Shown here piece after piece: positions 26,920 through 35,826 of a DNA stretch of 64,000 bases (its first letter is position 1; the number at the start of each line of letters is the position of its first letter). Source of the stretch: CAWFLT01 sp963816795 (GTDB taxonomy: Bacteria > Acidobacteriota > Vicinamibacteria > Vicinamibacterales > SCN-69-37); contig CAWFLT010000007.1 in assembly GCA_963816795.1 (NCBI GenBank), positions 62,001 to 126,000 on the forward strand. Direction: 5' to 3'. Made by a program: the position numbers and the translations under genes. The notes beneath the pieces were generated by a model. The model saw only the letters and a list, made by a program, of their open reading frames with translations. It was not told where the DNA came from and ran no database searches.

Positions 26920-26994
26920 GGGCCGCTAGCTCAGTGGTAGAGCACCTGGCTTTTAACCAGAGGGTCGATGGTTCGATCCCATCGCGGCCCACCA
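26920..26994 (+). tRNA. tRNA-Lys (anticodon TTT)
   Basis: Acceptor GGGCCGC pairs with GCGGCCC. The anticodon arm CCTGG/CCAGA (last pair weak) carries the loop CTTTTAA with anticodon TTT. The T arm reads CGATG-GTTCGAT-CCCATCG, followed by discriminator A and an encoded CCA. 75 bases. Confidence 0.93.
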
Positions 26995-27174
26995 TCCTTC
27001 GCTCGCATGCGGCGAGCTTGCTCGGTAAACCAAGCGCGGCTGTGACCGCCGAAGGCGCCACGCCGAAGGGGGCAGCCGCGACGGTGGGCCGATCTGAGCT
27101 GTAGATACTGCGACGCTCTCAACCCTCTCCCAGAGATCATCAGCATTTTCCTCCAGTGCGTGCCGGCACCTTAA
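26995..27174. repeat. Repeat-like spacer downstream of tRNA-Lys
   Basis: CTTCGCTCGCATGCGGCGAG (26999-27018) is followed by CTTGCTCGGTAAACCAAGCG and several CCGAAG/GCCGCG words. It resembles the CGCTCGCTACGCTCGCAGC unit at 15249-15328. No gene. About 80 bases of plain sequence separate it from the GIY-YIG gene. Confidence 0.4.
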
Positions 27175-27450
27175 TTGCGTTCCTTCCTGATCGTGTCTGG
27201 AGACAAGAGAAGCGTCTACGTTCTAAAGAATGCCGATTCGAAGCCCCATTTCTACATCGGCCTGACGTCGGATGTGTGCGCACGCCTCGCGGCCCACAAC
27301 AGAGGTCTATGCGTCCACACGGCCAAGCGGCGCCCCTGGCACTTACACGTGGTGATCGAATTCCCCGACGAACCTCGCGCCATTCGCTTCGAGCGCTACC
27401 TGAAATCTGGGTCCGGCTGCGCTTTTGCCAAGCGGCATTTTGAGCAGTGA
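27175..27450 (+). CDS. Single-domain GIY-YIG protein
   Basis: 91 residues from a TTG at 27175, or an in-frame GTG at 27193. GIY-YIG nuclease fold: the first motif is VYVLKNADS, the second HFYIGLTSDVCARLAAHNRG with the catalytic Arg. The conserved Glu is in RAIRFERYLKSGSGCAF. This is the stand-alone small family (UPF0213-like) often encoded beside tRNA genes. Cellular role unsettled; may act on branched or damaged DNA. No partner gene. Confidence 0.75.
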   Translation: MRSFLIVSGDKRSVYVLKNADSKPHFYIGLTSDVCARLAAHNRGLCVHTAKRRPWHLHVVIEFPDEPRAIRFERYLKSGSGCAFAKRHFEQ

Positions 27451-27726
27451 ATCGGCAAAGCGCAGTCGGCGTACCTTTTGAAGTTCTTCGCGTTTGGCGA
27501 AGGGGTACGGCGCCTGTGTGTCCCGAAGTCTTGCGGGAGGCGGAACTGGACCCGGCCCGCAGCCTCGAGCTCACGTCGGATCCGCTCCCAATTGGCCAAT
27601 TCCCCTCGCACGCTCGAAATAAACTCACGATCGCGTTCGAAATCCAGAGATACTCCATGTCGGCGCGTGTGCACGGTGGGCACACGGGCCTGGAGGCAAG
27701 AGATTCGCGTGATAAAAACCCGACAG

Positions 27727-28497
27727 ATGCGCAGTATCCCGACCCGTTTCTTTGGTGGACTCGCCATGGTGCTTCTGTGCGTGCTGTCGAGCACGACCGC
27801 ATCGGCGCAGCAGACACTCGTGCCGGCTCCAGACGAACGCGGCTGGAGGACCGTGATCTATCCGATTCACGCCTGGTTGCCCGTGTTCGGCGCTGAGGTG
27901 CGGCTGCCCGAACAACCCGGCCCGCCGGGATCCCCTCCCGTGATTCCCGGGGCGAAAACCTCCGGGAACTTCGACGCCGCCGCGCTGGCCGGATTTCGCG
28001 TGGAACGATCGCGCGTGTCCGCGCAGGGCGAGTTTCTGTGGGCCGGGATGTCCGGCGCGATTGACCTGCCTCGCTTCCGCCTCAACCTCGACACGATCTC
28101 GCTCAAGCTGATGGGCGGCTTCGAAATCGCGCCGGCGCTCTACGTGGATGCAGGTGTTCGGTATTACGCACTGAAGATGACGGCCTCCATTCTCGATTTC
28201 CCGGAAGAGACCTGGAAGCCATCGGTCTGGCTACCCGTCATCGGCGCCACGTTTCGCCCGCAACTGAGCAGCAGCGTCAGGATCCTGGCCCAGGCAGATT
28301 TTGGCGGGATCGGTTCGGAGTCGTACCGGACCGCGGCGGCGAAGGCACAGGTCGAGTGGAAACCACTCGCGCATCTGAGCATCGGCGCAGGCTACGGCTT
28401 CTTGTACCTGCGGGCCGACGGGACCCTTCGGGCCAAGCCGATTCACATCGAGCAGACCCTGCACGGGCCGATCATGACGATCGGCATCGTGTTCTGA
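27727..28497 (+). CDS. Outer-membrane beta-barrel protein
   Basis: 256 residues from the ATG at 27727. A signal peptide (FGGLAMVLLCVLSSTTASAQ) precedes a barrel of about eight strands: NFDAAALAGFRVERSRVSAQG, LALKLMG-type alternation, ALYVDAGVRYYALKM, SVRILAQADFGG and HLSIGAGYGFLYLRADG, with a hydrophobic final strand ending TIGIVF. No enzymatic motif; structural or transport role unknown. The 276 bases before it contain no convincing gene. Confidence 0.65.
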   Translation: MRSIPTRFFGGLAMVLLCVLSSTTASAQQTLVPAPDERGWRTVIYPIHAWLPVFGAEVRLPEQPGPPGSPPVIPGAKTSGNFDAAALAGFRVERSRVSAQGEFLWAGMSGAIDLPRFRLNLDTISLKLMGGFEIAPALYVDAGVRYYALKMTASILDFPEETWKPSVWLPVIGATFRPQLSSSVRILAQADFGGIGSESYRTAAAKAQVEWKPLAHLSIGAGYGFLYLRADGTLRAKPIHIEQTLHGPIMTIGIVF

Positions 28498-28504
28498 CGA
28501 CGGC

Positions 28505-29156
28505 TTACCGCCACGTCAGCCGCAGGACGACGGTCGGACGTTCCGCATTCGTGCCGTCGGGCCAGGCGATGACCGCGACGCGCGCGTCGGCGCTGATCGT
28601 GAATCCCACCGCGTCCTGAAACCGCCCGGCAGTGAGGACGACGCGTAGCTGATCGAGATCCCCGGCGATCGCCATCAGGTCGTCGTCGAGGTGGTCCGAG
28701 TCGCCCGCGGTGTGGGGATCTCTGAGCGTCATCGTCCAGGTGGTGGCGGCGTCCGAACGCACGACGACCGACGAGCCCGACCAGCCGAGCCGCTCGATCA
28801 GCCGGCGTCCGAGTAGCTCGATGGACGGGAATCGCGCCTCGGTCACGACGGTGAAGGGCGCCTCGCGCCGCCATGGTGTCGTGCGGATCGCCACGGGATC
28901 GAGGAGCCGCAGCCCGCGCCCGACAGGATGGTCGTCGCGCTGGACCGACATCCAATACGCCTCCTCCTCGTTCTGCCGGTCGAGCGCCGTCCTGGGCGTC
29001 GGATCGAACCTCGCGCTCGATGACCGACCAGGTCACGGCGCCGGACGGGTCGAGATACCAGGTCTCAGTGACCTCCCGCTGAAGACATCCGCCCCCGAGG
29101 AGCATGACGAGGATCGTGCCTGCCAGTGTCGTCCAGCCGCGCATTTGTCGTGTCAT
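28505..29156 (-). CDS. Lipoprotein, one frameshift
   Basis: ATG at 29156. The signal peptide ends with a clear lipobox (ILVMLLGGGC), so the protein is a lipid-anchored periplasmic or outer-membrane protein. The mature start is QREVTETWYLDPSGAVTWSV. The frame changes near 28975, then continues with SVQRDDHPVGRGLRLLD, RREAPFTVVTEARFPSIELL and a C-terminal domain ending VVLRLTWR. About 217 residues in total. No family recognised. Divergent from the sigma factor gene with only 69 bases between, so they may share regulation. It ends 8 bases from the barrel protein. Confidence 0.55.
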
Positions 29157-29225
29157 CGGTGTTTCTCCCTCATCAGGGAAGACGGCGCCGGCTCGGGAAA
29201 GCGAACAGGTGATACCTTCTCGCGG

Positions 29226-29798
29226 ATGTCGGCTGGCGACACTCGCGCGCTCTTTGAAGCCGCCCGCCTGGGTTCGCCGGATGCGCTGAACGCGTTCTAC
29301 GAACGTTGTGCCCGCAAGTTGCTGCCGATCATCAGGCTGCGCCTCGGGCGGCAGCTGCGGGCAGAGGTCGAGTCGCGCGACATCCTGCAGACGGTGCTGT
29401 GCCGATCGTTCGAGCGTCTCGACCATGTGGCGCACGCCGATGCGGTGATGAGCTGGATGGCGCGTATCGCCGAGCACGAGATTCGCGATCTGGCCGACTT
29501 CCATTCCCGGCAGCGGCGCGACGCGGCAAAGCGGACGCCGATCGAGGCCGCCGCCGACGTCCCGGCGCCCGTGCGACAGGCGCTGAGCCTGGTCCTGGTC
29601 AACGAATCGGTCCTCCGGCTCGAACGCGCGCTCGACGCGCTGCCAGGTGCGCAGCGCGAGATCATCGTGCTGCGCAAGCTCGAGGAGCTGACGTTTCCGG
29701 AGATTGCGGACCGGCTTGGCAAGAGCGAGGACGCGTGCCGGATGGCCTTCTCGCGCGCGATGACCGCGCTGACGGTCGCGCTCGGAGGGGAGTCGTGA
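29226..29798 (+). CDS. ECF-type RNA polymerase sigma factor
   Basis: 190 residues from the ATG at 29226. Region 2 reads SPDALNAFYERCARKL, then EVESRDILQTVLCRSFERLD; region 4 reads LPGAQREIIVLRKLEELTFPEIADRLGKSEDACRM (cut here as LEELTFPEIADRLGKSED). This is the kinase-associated ECF group found in Acidobacteriota and Planctomycetota. Its stop codon overlaps the GTG start of the Ser/Thr kinase gene (GTGA), so the kinase probably controls its activity by phosphorylation. No anti-sigma factor nearby, consistent with that group. Confidence 0.88.
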   Translation: MSAGDTRALFEAARLGSPDALNAFYERCARKLLPIIRLRLGRQLRAEVESRDILQTVLCRSFERLDHVAHADAVMSWMARIAEHEIRDLADFHSRQRRDAAKRTPIEAAADVPAPVRQALSLVLVNESVLRLERALDALPGAQREIIVLRKLEELTFPEIADRLGKSEDACRMAFSRAMTALTVALGGES

Positions 29799-32146
29799 TC
29801 GTCAGTCCCGATCTGGAGGCGCTTCTCGCGCGGCGCGATTGACCACCACGTGCGCCACGGCGAGTTGCCCGACCTCGCCGCCATGACGGCCGGGCGTCCC
29901 GACCTGGCTGGCCCGCTCGCGGCGCTCGTCCAGCAGTACCTCGAGATCACCCGCGCGCTCGATGACGGGCCAACTGCGGCAGTGGGCGAGGGCGCGGTGG
30001 ATGGGCACGACGTCGCTCACCCTGCGCCGTCGCTTCCGGCGATCGACGGTTTCCGGACGATCGAGCGAATCGGCGCCGGCGGCATGGGCACGGTCTACAA
30101 GCTCGAGGACCTTCGGCTCAAGCGCATCGTCGCCGGCAAGGTCGTGTCAGCACGGCCCGGCGGGGCCGGATGGCGCCCGGCTGGCGGCGTTTCTGCACGA
30201 AGCGCGGTCGCTCGCGCTCTTCGCCGATTCGCGCATCGTCCAGGTCTTCGAAGTCCGAGCCGACGCCCGGCCGCCGGTGATCGTCATGGAGTACGTCGAC
30301 GGCTTCGAGCTCGGCCGCGTGTCCGCCTCGCTCGAGTTCCGCCAGCGCGCCGCGATCGTCCGCGAGGTCGCCGACGCGATCCATCGCGCGCACACGCCTC
30401 GGTGTGCAGCATCGCGACCTCAAGCCGTCGAACATCATGGTGGACGCGGCGCTGCGGCCGAAGATTCTGGACTTCGGCTTGAGCGGCAGCGATCCCGCCT
30501 CCGGTCACTTTGTCGGCACCGTCCGGTACATCGCGCCGGAACAGCTCGATCGCCAGCAGCCGATCGACGCCCGGACCGACGTCTACGCGCTCGGCGTGAT
30601 TCTGTACGAGCTGCTGGCCGGCGACGCGCCCTTTCGCGGCGCCTCGGACGCTGAGGTCATCGCGGCGATTCAATCCGGGCAGCCGCGGCTGCCGATCGAG
30701 ATCGACGCGCGCGTGCCGCCGCCGTTGCAGGCGATTGCGCTCAAGGCGATGGAACGGCGCCCGTCGGATCGCTACGCGAGCGCGCGAGATCTGGTGCTGG
30801 ACCTCGACCGCTATCTCGAGGGCCGCCCGGTGCTCGCGCGGCCGACGCTTGTACGGCACGACGCTCGCGAACCGTGCGCGGCCCCATCTCGATCAGATCG
30901 GCGAGTGGCTCCGGCTCAAGCTCATCCATCCGCACGAGGCCACGGATCTCCAGGCGGCCTATCGCCGGCTCGACGCACGCGAAGACGATTGGATCGTCGC
31001 CAGCCGGGCGCTCACACCGTCGCAGATCGCGTTGTACCTCGGTGCGTTCTTTCTGTTTGCCGGCAGCCTCTTCTACTTCGTCGCGCATCGCTTTGTACAA
31101 CGCGGCCTCCGGCACCCTGTGGCCGATCGTCGTCCTCGGCGCGCCGTTTCTCGGCCTGACGCTCTGCGGCCGCTGGTTGTACCGGCGCGAACATCGGGCC
31201 GTGGCCGTGGCCTTCTACCTCGCCGGCGACGAGCCTCCTGCCGCTGTTCCTGCTGATCTGGTTTCACGAGACCGGCTGGTGGATTGTGCCGGAGCAGGCA
31301 CCCGGGCAGCTCTTTCCTGAAGGGGCCGTCTCGAACCGGCAGCTCCAGGCGACGATCGGCGTGTCGGGCCTCTGGGCGGCCTGGCTGGCGCTCCGGACGA
31401 AAACCGCCGCGCTCAGCACGGTCGCGACCCTGCTGGCCTGGCTGTTCGCGCTCGCCGTGCTGGCCGACTTCGGGTTGCGCGACTGGCTGTCGGAGGGCCG
31501 TTACGACAAGTTGGCGATGGCGCTGTCGCCGCTGGTCCCGGCGTATCTCGCCGCGGCGTTGACGCTCGAACGCGGCGAGCGGCCCTGGTTCGCCCGTCCG
31601 TTTGCGATCGCCGCCGCGATTGCGCTCGTCGCTGTGCTCGATCTCCTCGCGCTCGACGGGCGACTGTTTCACTATCTCGGGATCTCGACGGTCCGTCTTC
31701 AATCCTCCGGCACCAGCAACCCGACGCTGCTGGATACGCTGACGGCGCTTTCGCTGAATGGCGCGCTCTTCTACCTCGTCGCTGTGACTGTGGAGCGCCG
31801 CGGAACTCCGGCGCTCTCGCCGGCGGCCACATTCCTGTTCACCATCGCGCCCTTTTCACTGCTCGAGCCGCTCGCGTACCTCACGGAGACCGCCGAGTAC
31901 TCGCGGCGGTTCAACTGGCTGTACCTCGCGCTCTCAATCGCGATCGCGCTCGTCAGCCAGCAGCGGCAGCGCAAGAGCTTCTACTATGCCGGCCTCCTCA
32001 ACGCGGGCGTCGCGCTGTACCTCATTGCCGACCGCTATCAATGGTTCGATCGCATCGGCTGGGCGCTGGCCGTCGTGGCGGCGGGACTGGTCGCGTTGTC
32101 CGCCGGGTGGCTCCTGGATGTCAGACGCCGGCGGCACCTCGGGTGA
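29795..32146 (+). CDS. Ser/Thr protein kinase with C-terminal multi-pass membrane domain, frameshifted
   Basis: About 780 residues. Kinase motifs in order: glycine loop ERIGAGGMGTVYK, VAGK lysine, EYVDGFEL hinge, catalytic HRDLKPSNIM, DFG in LDFGLSG, and APE in RYIAPEQLDR. GVILYELLAGDAPF is also clear. A long membrane region follows (IALYLGAFFLFAGSLFYF; LWPIVVLGAPFLGLTL; LLAWLFALAVLADF; GWALAVVAAGLVALSAGWLL), about ten helices, resembling DUF2157-type regions. The frame changes near 29835, 30160, 30400, 30855, 31095 and 31225. GTG start overlaps the sigma factor stop. Likely a membrane receptor kinase controlling that sigma factor. Confidence 0.8.
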
Positions 32147-32167
32147 TCGGATAACCTGAAGCTGATC

Positions 32168-33025
32168 ATGGCCCTTGTCCGCCTCTTTGCGATTGCGGCC
32201 ACGTTGATGGCGGCGTCGGCCGCGGTCGGCGTCCGCCAGGGGGCCACCAAACCGATCCCGGACAAGCTGGTCGTGCTCACGTTCGACGACTCGAAGGCGA
32301 GCCACTACTCGGTCGTGCGTCCGCTCCTCAAGAAGTACGGCTTCGGGGCCACGTTCTTCATCACCGAAGGCTTCACCTTTCGCACCAACAAGGACGACTA
32401 CCTGACGTGGGAGCAGATCGCACAACTGCACCGTGATGGGTTCGAGATCGGGAATCACACTCGGGATCACTTGAGCGCGGCGAAACAGAACCTGCCGCGG
32501 CTCACGGAGCAGGTCGAGGCGATCAACGCGCAGTGCGCAGCGCACGGGATCCCGAAGCCGGTGTCGTTTGCCTACCCGGGGAACACGATCGATCCAGCCG
32601 CTCTCGAGATGCTGGCCGGTCTGGGCTTTCGGTTTGCTCGCCGGGGCGGCGCTCCGGAATACCCGTACGAGCTGGGCGAAGGCGTGGCGTACGAGCCGGG
32701 AATCGATCACCCATTGCTGTTGCCCTCCGCCGGAGACGCGCGTCCGGCCTGGACGCTGCAGAACTTCAAGCGCGCGGTCGCCCAGGCGACCGCGGGCAAG
32801 GTCGCCATCATTCAGATGCACGGCGCGCCTGACGTCGAACATCCGTGGGTGAACACTCCGTCGGAACGGTTCGAGGAGTACATGAAGTATCTCCACGACG
32901 AAAGATTCACCGTCGTCGCCTTGAGGGATCTGGCGAGCTACGTGGATTGGCGGCAGAAACCAGCGGACCCGTTCGGCGTCATCGAGGCCCGCAGGCGCCG
33001 GATCCAGGGCGGGGGAGGTCAGTGA
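32168..33025 (+). CDS. Exported polysaccharide deacetylase family protein
   Basis: 285 residues. A signal peptide (LFAIAATLMAASAAVGV) is followed by a NodB-fold domain: motif 1 LTFDDS, motif 2 EIGNHTRDHLSA with both zinc His residues, and motif 3 SFAYPGN with the catalytic Tyr-Pro. The last motifs are AWTLQNFKRAV and IIQMHGAP (His). Such enzymes remove N-acetyl groups from cell-wall or surface glycans. It overlaps the msrA start by one base (TGATG), so the two form an operon. Family firm; substrate unknown. Confidence 0.88.
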   Translation: MALVRLFAIAATLMAASAAVGVRQGATKPIPDKLVVLTFDDSKASHYSVVRPLLKKYGFGATFFITEGFTFRTNKDDYLTWEQIAQLHRDGFEIGNHTRDHLSAAKQNLPRLTEQVEAINAQCAAHGIPKPVSFAYPGNTIDPAALEMLAGLGFRFARRGGAPEYPYELGEGVAYEPGIDHPLLLPSAGDARPAWTLQNFKRAVAQATAGKVAIIQMHGAPDVEHPWVNTPSERFEEYMKYLHDERFTVVALRDLASYVDWRQKPADPFGVIEARRRRIQGGGGQ

Positions 33026-33714
33026 TGCGCAGGCTCGTTCTGCTGACGCTTGCGGCCGCGGTCGGTGCCATCGGGCTCAGGGCGTGGCCATTTCAATCTG
33101 AGCCGGCGCGCCTCGTTCCGGCACCCGTCGTCGATGTGCCTGCCGGGTCGTCAACGACGGAGGTCGCCGTGCTCGCCGGCGGCTGCTTCTGGGGCGTGCA
33201 GGGCGTGTATCAGCACCTCAAGGGTGTGACCAGCGCCGTCTCGGGCTACGCCGGTGGTGAGAAGCGAACCGCGGAATACCGGTACGTGACGAACGGGCGG
33301 ACCGGACACGCCGAGTCCGTCCAGATTGCGTTCAACCCGCGCGAGATCACGTATGGACGCCTGCTCCAGGTGTTCTTCTCGGTCGCACACGATCCCACGC
33401 AGTTGAACCGGCAGGGACCGGACGTCGGCACGCAGTACCGATCGGCCATTTTTCCGGCCAGCGCCGAGCAGGCCAACGTCGCCGAGGCCTTCATCAAGCA
33501 GCTCGATCACGCACGGGTGTTCGGTCGTCCGCTCGTGACCAGAATTGAGCCCGGGCACGTCTTCTATCGGGCCGAGGCGGAGCACCAGGACTTCCTGACG
33601 AGAAACCCGCGCCATCCTTACATCGTCATGCACGATCTTCCGAAGATCGAGGATCTCAAGCGGCTGTTTCCGGAGCTCTACCGCGCGGCGCCGGTGCTCG
33701 TGAGATCAAGATGA
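33025..33714 (+). CDS. msrA: Exported peptide methionine sulfoxide reductase A
   Basis: 229 residues. An N-terminal hydrophobic segment (LVLLTLAAAVGAIGLRAWP) suggests export or anchoring, so repair of oxidised Met in the envelope. The active-site motif AGGCFWGVQGVYQHLKGV is present, then GYAGGEKRTAEY, GHAESVQIAF, QYRSAIFP and AEHQDFL. Only the catalytic Cys is present in the whole chain, so there is no resolving Cys and reduction must come from an external thiol. ATG overlaps the deacetylase stop. Its own TGA (33712-33714) is the first three bases of the GC-rich repeat element. Confidence 0.9.
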   Translation: MRRLVLLTLAAAVGAIGLRAWPFQSEPARLVPAPVVDVPAGSSTTEVAVLAGGCFWGVQGVYQHLKGVTSAVSGYAGGEKRTAEYRYVTNGRTGHAESVQIAFNPREITYGRLLQVFFSVAHDPTQLNRQGPDVGTQYRSAIFPASAEQANVAEAFIKQLDHARVFGRPLVTRIEPGHVFYRAEAEHQDFLTRNPRHPYIVMHDLPKIEDLKRLFPELYRAAPVLVRSR

Positions 33715-33860
33715 CACCCGCGCGCCGCAACGCGGCGCGCGGCCCGAGCGCGGGGGGTGGGGCCCCCGCGCCTTTAATAAAGCTGGCCAACTTTATTTAA
33801 GGGCGTGGGGCCCCACCCCCACGCCTCGGGCCGCGCCGCTCTGCGGCGCGGCTGTCAGCG
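33712..33860. repeat. GC-rich two-hairpin inverted element with TGACACCC ends
   Basis: Starts TGACACCC and ends with its inverse context (GGCTGTCAGC). Outside-in: a GC hairpin (CGCGCCGC/GCGGCGCG), the word GCCCGAG, a G-rich hairpin (GGGGGTGGGGCCCCC), a core AATAAAGCTGGCCAACTTTA, then the mirrored G-rich hairpin, CTCGGGC and second GC hairpin. Both flanking genes converge on it, and its ends supply their TGA stops (33712-33714 plus strand, 33855-33857 minus strand). Related copies: 52128-52340 and 59417-59650. Confidence 0.8.
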
Positions 33861-34235
33861 CGGTACCAATTCAGTCGTCGTTTCGCGACGGCGTCCTCGC
33901 GCGAACCCGCGGCAGTAGGCGAGCGAGGCCGGTGTGTCGTACTTCGCGAAGTACGCCTCGCTGACGGCGTCTTTGATCCGCTCGCTTGTGACGGGGCGCG
34001 CCCTGATTTTCAAGGTCCGTTCGCCGATCTGAATCGCGCCCCGTGGATCCTCGAGCAGCGTGCGATACCATCCGCCGCGCTTCATCGTCCACGACCGGAC
34101 GAAGATCCGCCCGTCGACTTCCACCATCCAGATGCCGATGAAGCGATGGGGCCCATCACCGGCGCGGATGCCGAAGTACTTCCCGGCGCGGACGCCTTTC
34201 AAGACGGCAGGAGGGAAGCGCCTGGCAGCCGCCAT
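33855..34235 (-). CDS. DUF2255 family protein
   Basis: 126 residues. The family pattern is visible: YFGIRAGDGPHRFIGIWMVE, DGRIFVRSWTMKRGGWYRTL, GAIQIGERTLKIRARPV, then DAVSEAYFAKYDTPASLAYC. This fold is related to flavin/pyridoxamine-oxidase-like split barrels; function unknown. Soluble, no signal peptide. The stop codon lies inside the terminal word of the repeat element, and arginase is encoded 3 bases upstream in the same direction, so the two are probably co-transcribed. Confidence 0.75.
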   Translation of the reverse strand: MAAARRFPPAVLKGVRAGKYFGIRAGDGPHRFIGIWMVEVDGRIFVRSWTMKRGGWYRTLLEDPRGAIQIGERTLKIRARPVTSERIKDAVSEAYFAKYDTPASLAYCRGFARGRRRETTTELVPR

Positions 34236-34237
34236 GT

Positions 34238-35158
34238 TCAGATAATCCGCTGGCCCATCGCCGAGAGCGCCAGCTCAGTGCCGAGGATCGCCGTCTGATT
34301 CTGGGTGTCGAGAATCGGGTTGACCTCGACGAGATCCAGGCCGATCAGCTGGCCCGAGTCGGCAATCATCTCCATCACCATGTGCGCTTCGCGATAATTG
34401 AGGCCGCCCTTGACGGGCGTACCGACTCCAGGCGCGATCGCCGGGTCGCAGACGTCGACGTCGAACGACACATGAATGCCGCGGGTGTCCTTGCCGGCGA
34501 GAGCGAGTGCGCGCTCCATCACGACGGCGACGCCATGGCGGTCGATGTCCTTCATCGTGAAGAGGTGCATCTTCGCGTCGCGAATGCGCTGCTTTTCCTG
34601 CTCGTCGAGGTCGCGGACGCCGATGAGCACGGTGCGGTCGGCCCGGACCTTGGGCGTCCGGCCGCCGATCGTCGCCAACTCGGCCGGCTCCGGGCCGAGG
34701 AGCGCCGCCAGCGGCATCCCGTGTACGTTGCCGCTCGTCGTTGTCGCCGGCGTGTTCATGTCGCCGTGCGCATCGATCCAGAGCAGGCCGATGTCGCCTC
34801 CGTTGGCAGCGGCAAAGTCTGCCGCGGCTCCCACCGAACCGGCCGCGAGCGAGTGGTCGCCGCCGAGCACGATCGGCAGGGCCCCTTCCTGATGCGACTG
34901 GAGGACGAGCTGGTACAGCCGCTGGCACACGCGCGCGATCTCGCGGATGTATTTCTTTTTCGGATTACGTTCGGCGCGCGTTTCTGGAATCGGCGTGCCG
35001 AGGTCTCCCTTGTCGACGACGACACAGCCGATACCCGCCAGCCGCTCGCCGAGTCCCGCGATCCGCACTGCGGACGGTCCCATATCGACACCCCGGCGCG
35101 CTCCGCCCAGATCGAGCGGCACGCCGAGAATGTGGACGGTTTTTTGAGAAGCGGACAT
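34238..35158 (-). CDS. rocF: Arginase
   Basis: About 306 residues; the ATG at 35158 is preferred (MSASQKTVHILGVPLDLG), although one 12 bases earlier is possible. Binuclear Mn site: GGDHSLAAG, WIDAHGDMNTP and SFDVDVCDPAIAPGVGTP carry the metal-binding His and Asp residues. The C-terminal GLDLVEVNPILD is typical. It converts arginine to ornithine and urea; agmatinase-like alternatives are less likely because the substrate loop SGNVHGMPLA is arginase-type. Followed by the DUF2255 gene. Confidence 0.9.
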   Translation of the reverse strand: MSASQKTVHILGVPLDLGGARRGVDMGPSAVRIAGLGERLAGIGCVVVDKGDLGTPIPETRAERNPKKKYIREIARVCQRLYQLVLQSHQEGALPIVLGGDHSLAAGSVGAAADFAAANGGDIGLLWIDAHGDMNTPATTTSGNVHGMPLAALLGPEPAELATIGGRTPKVRADRTVLIGVRDLDEQEKQRIRDAKMHLFTMKDIDRHGVAVVMERALALAGKDTRGIHVSFDVDVCDPAIAPGVGTPVKGGLNYREAHMVMEMIADSGQLIGLDLVEVNPILDTQNQTAILGTELALSAMGQRII

Positions 35159-35159
35159 C

Positions 35160-35190
35160 GGGCTAGGCACTAGGCATTAGGCTAATGCCT
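35160..35190. repeat. Short CTAGGCA words ending in a perfect 9-bp hairpin
   Basis: GGGCTAGGCACTAGGCATTAG repeats a CTAGGCA word, then AGGCATTAG (35172-35180) and CTAATGCCT (35182-35190) form a perfect 9-bp stem with a one-base gap. The right arm overlaps the stop codon of the leftward methyltransferase. It may be a terminator for that gene and a small relative of the inverted word arrays. Confidence 0.5.
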
Positions 35191-35826
35191 GCCTTTCTTG
35201 TAGCTGACGGACATCCCCTCCTCCGACGGCGAGACGATCGTCGTCAGCATGTCGGGCCGCGTCAGGACGGCCGAGAGGAAGTCCTTCATTTCGTCGCGCT
35301 TGTTGACGACATTGTGCGCCACGAAGAGGCCGCCCGCCGACAGGCGCGGGAAGGTCAGGTCGAGGAACTTGAGGTAGTCGCGCTTCCACGCGTCGAGAAA
35401 GACGAAGTCGAACGTGCCGGCGATCTTCGGGATCTCCGCGAAGGCATCGCCGGAGACGACGCGAACAATCGAGGTCAGGCCGGCGCGTTCGATGTTGGCT
35501 TTGGCCTCCCGGGCGCGCTCGGCGTCGTACTCGATGGTGACCAGTTCGCCGCCCGTCTCCTGGAGGGCGAGCCCGATCCAGATGGCCGAGTAGCCGGACG
35601 CGCCGCCAATTTCGAGCGCGCGACGCGCGCCACCTGTGCGAGCGAGGACTCGGAGGAATCGTCCGTCTTCTTCAGAGACCGCATATTTTTGGGTATCGGC
35701 CCGCTTGATGTTCGCGAGGACCGCCGCCACTGCGGGCGGTACGTCCCGGCGCGCGACTGTTGACTGAGCAATTGCGGTCGTCGCGCCAGACAGCGCGAGC
35801 AGCAGAAGAACCGGCGCGAGCTTCAT
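35182..35826 (-). CDS. O-methyltransferase-like protein with signal peptide
   Basis: 214 residues. A signal peptide (VLLLLALSGATTAIAQ) precedes a class I methyltransferase of the catechol/caffeoyl O-MT type: ALEIGGASGYSAIWIGLAL (SAM loop), LVTIEYD (ribose acid), FDFVFLDAWKRDYLKFLDL and GGLFVAHNV. SAM is cytoplasmic, so an exported member is odd; it may be anchored with the domain inside, or the first residues are not a true signal. Start overlaps the receiver gene stop by 4 bases (ATGA). Confidence 0.7.
   Translation of the reverse strand: MKLAPVLLLLALSGATTAIAQSTVARRDVPPAVAAVLANIKRADTQKYAVSEEDGRFLRVLARTGGARRALEIGGASGYSAIWIGLALQETGGELVTIEYDAERAREAKANIERAGLTSIVRVVSGDAFAEIPKIAGTFDFVFLDAWKRDYLKFLDLTFPRLSAGGLFVAHNVVNKRDEMKDFLSAVLTRPDMLTTIVSPSEEGMSVSYKKGRH

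Noticed and set aside
27451..27726. Extra gene between the GIY-YIG gene and the barrel protein
   Set aside because: Frames are open but Arg/Trp/Cys-rich and not conserved in pattern; the best start for the barrel protein is the ATG at 27727.
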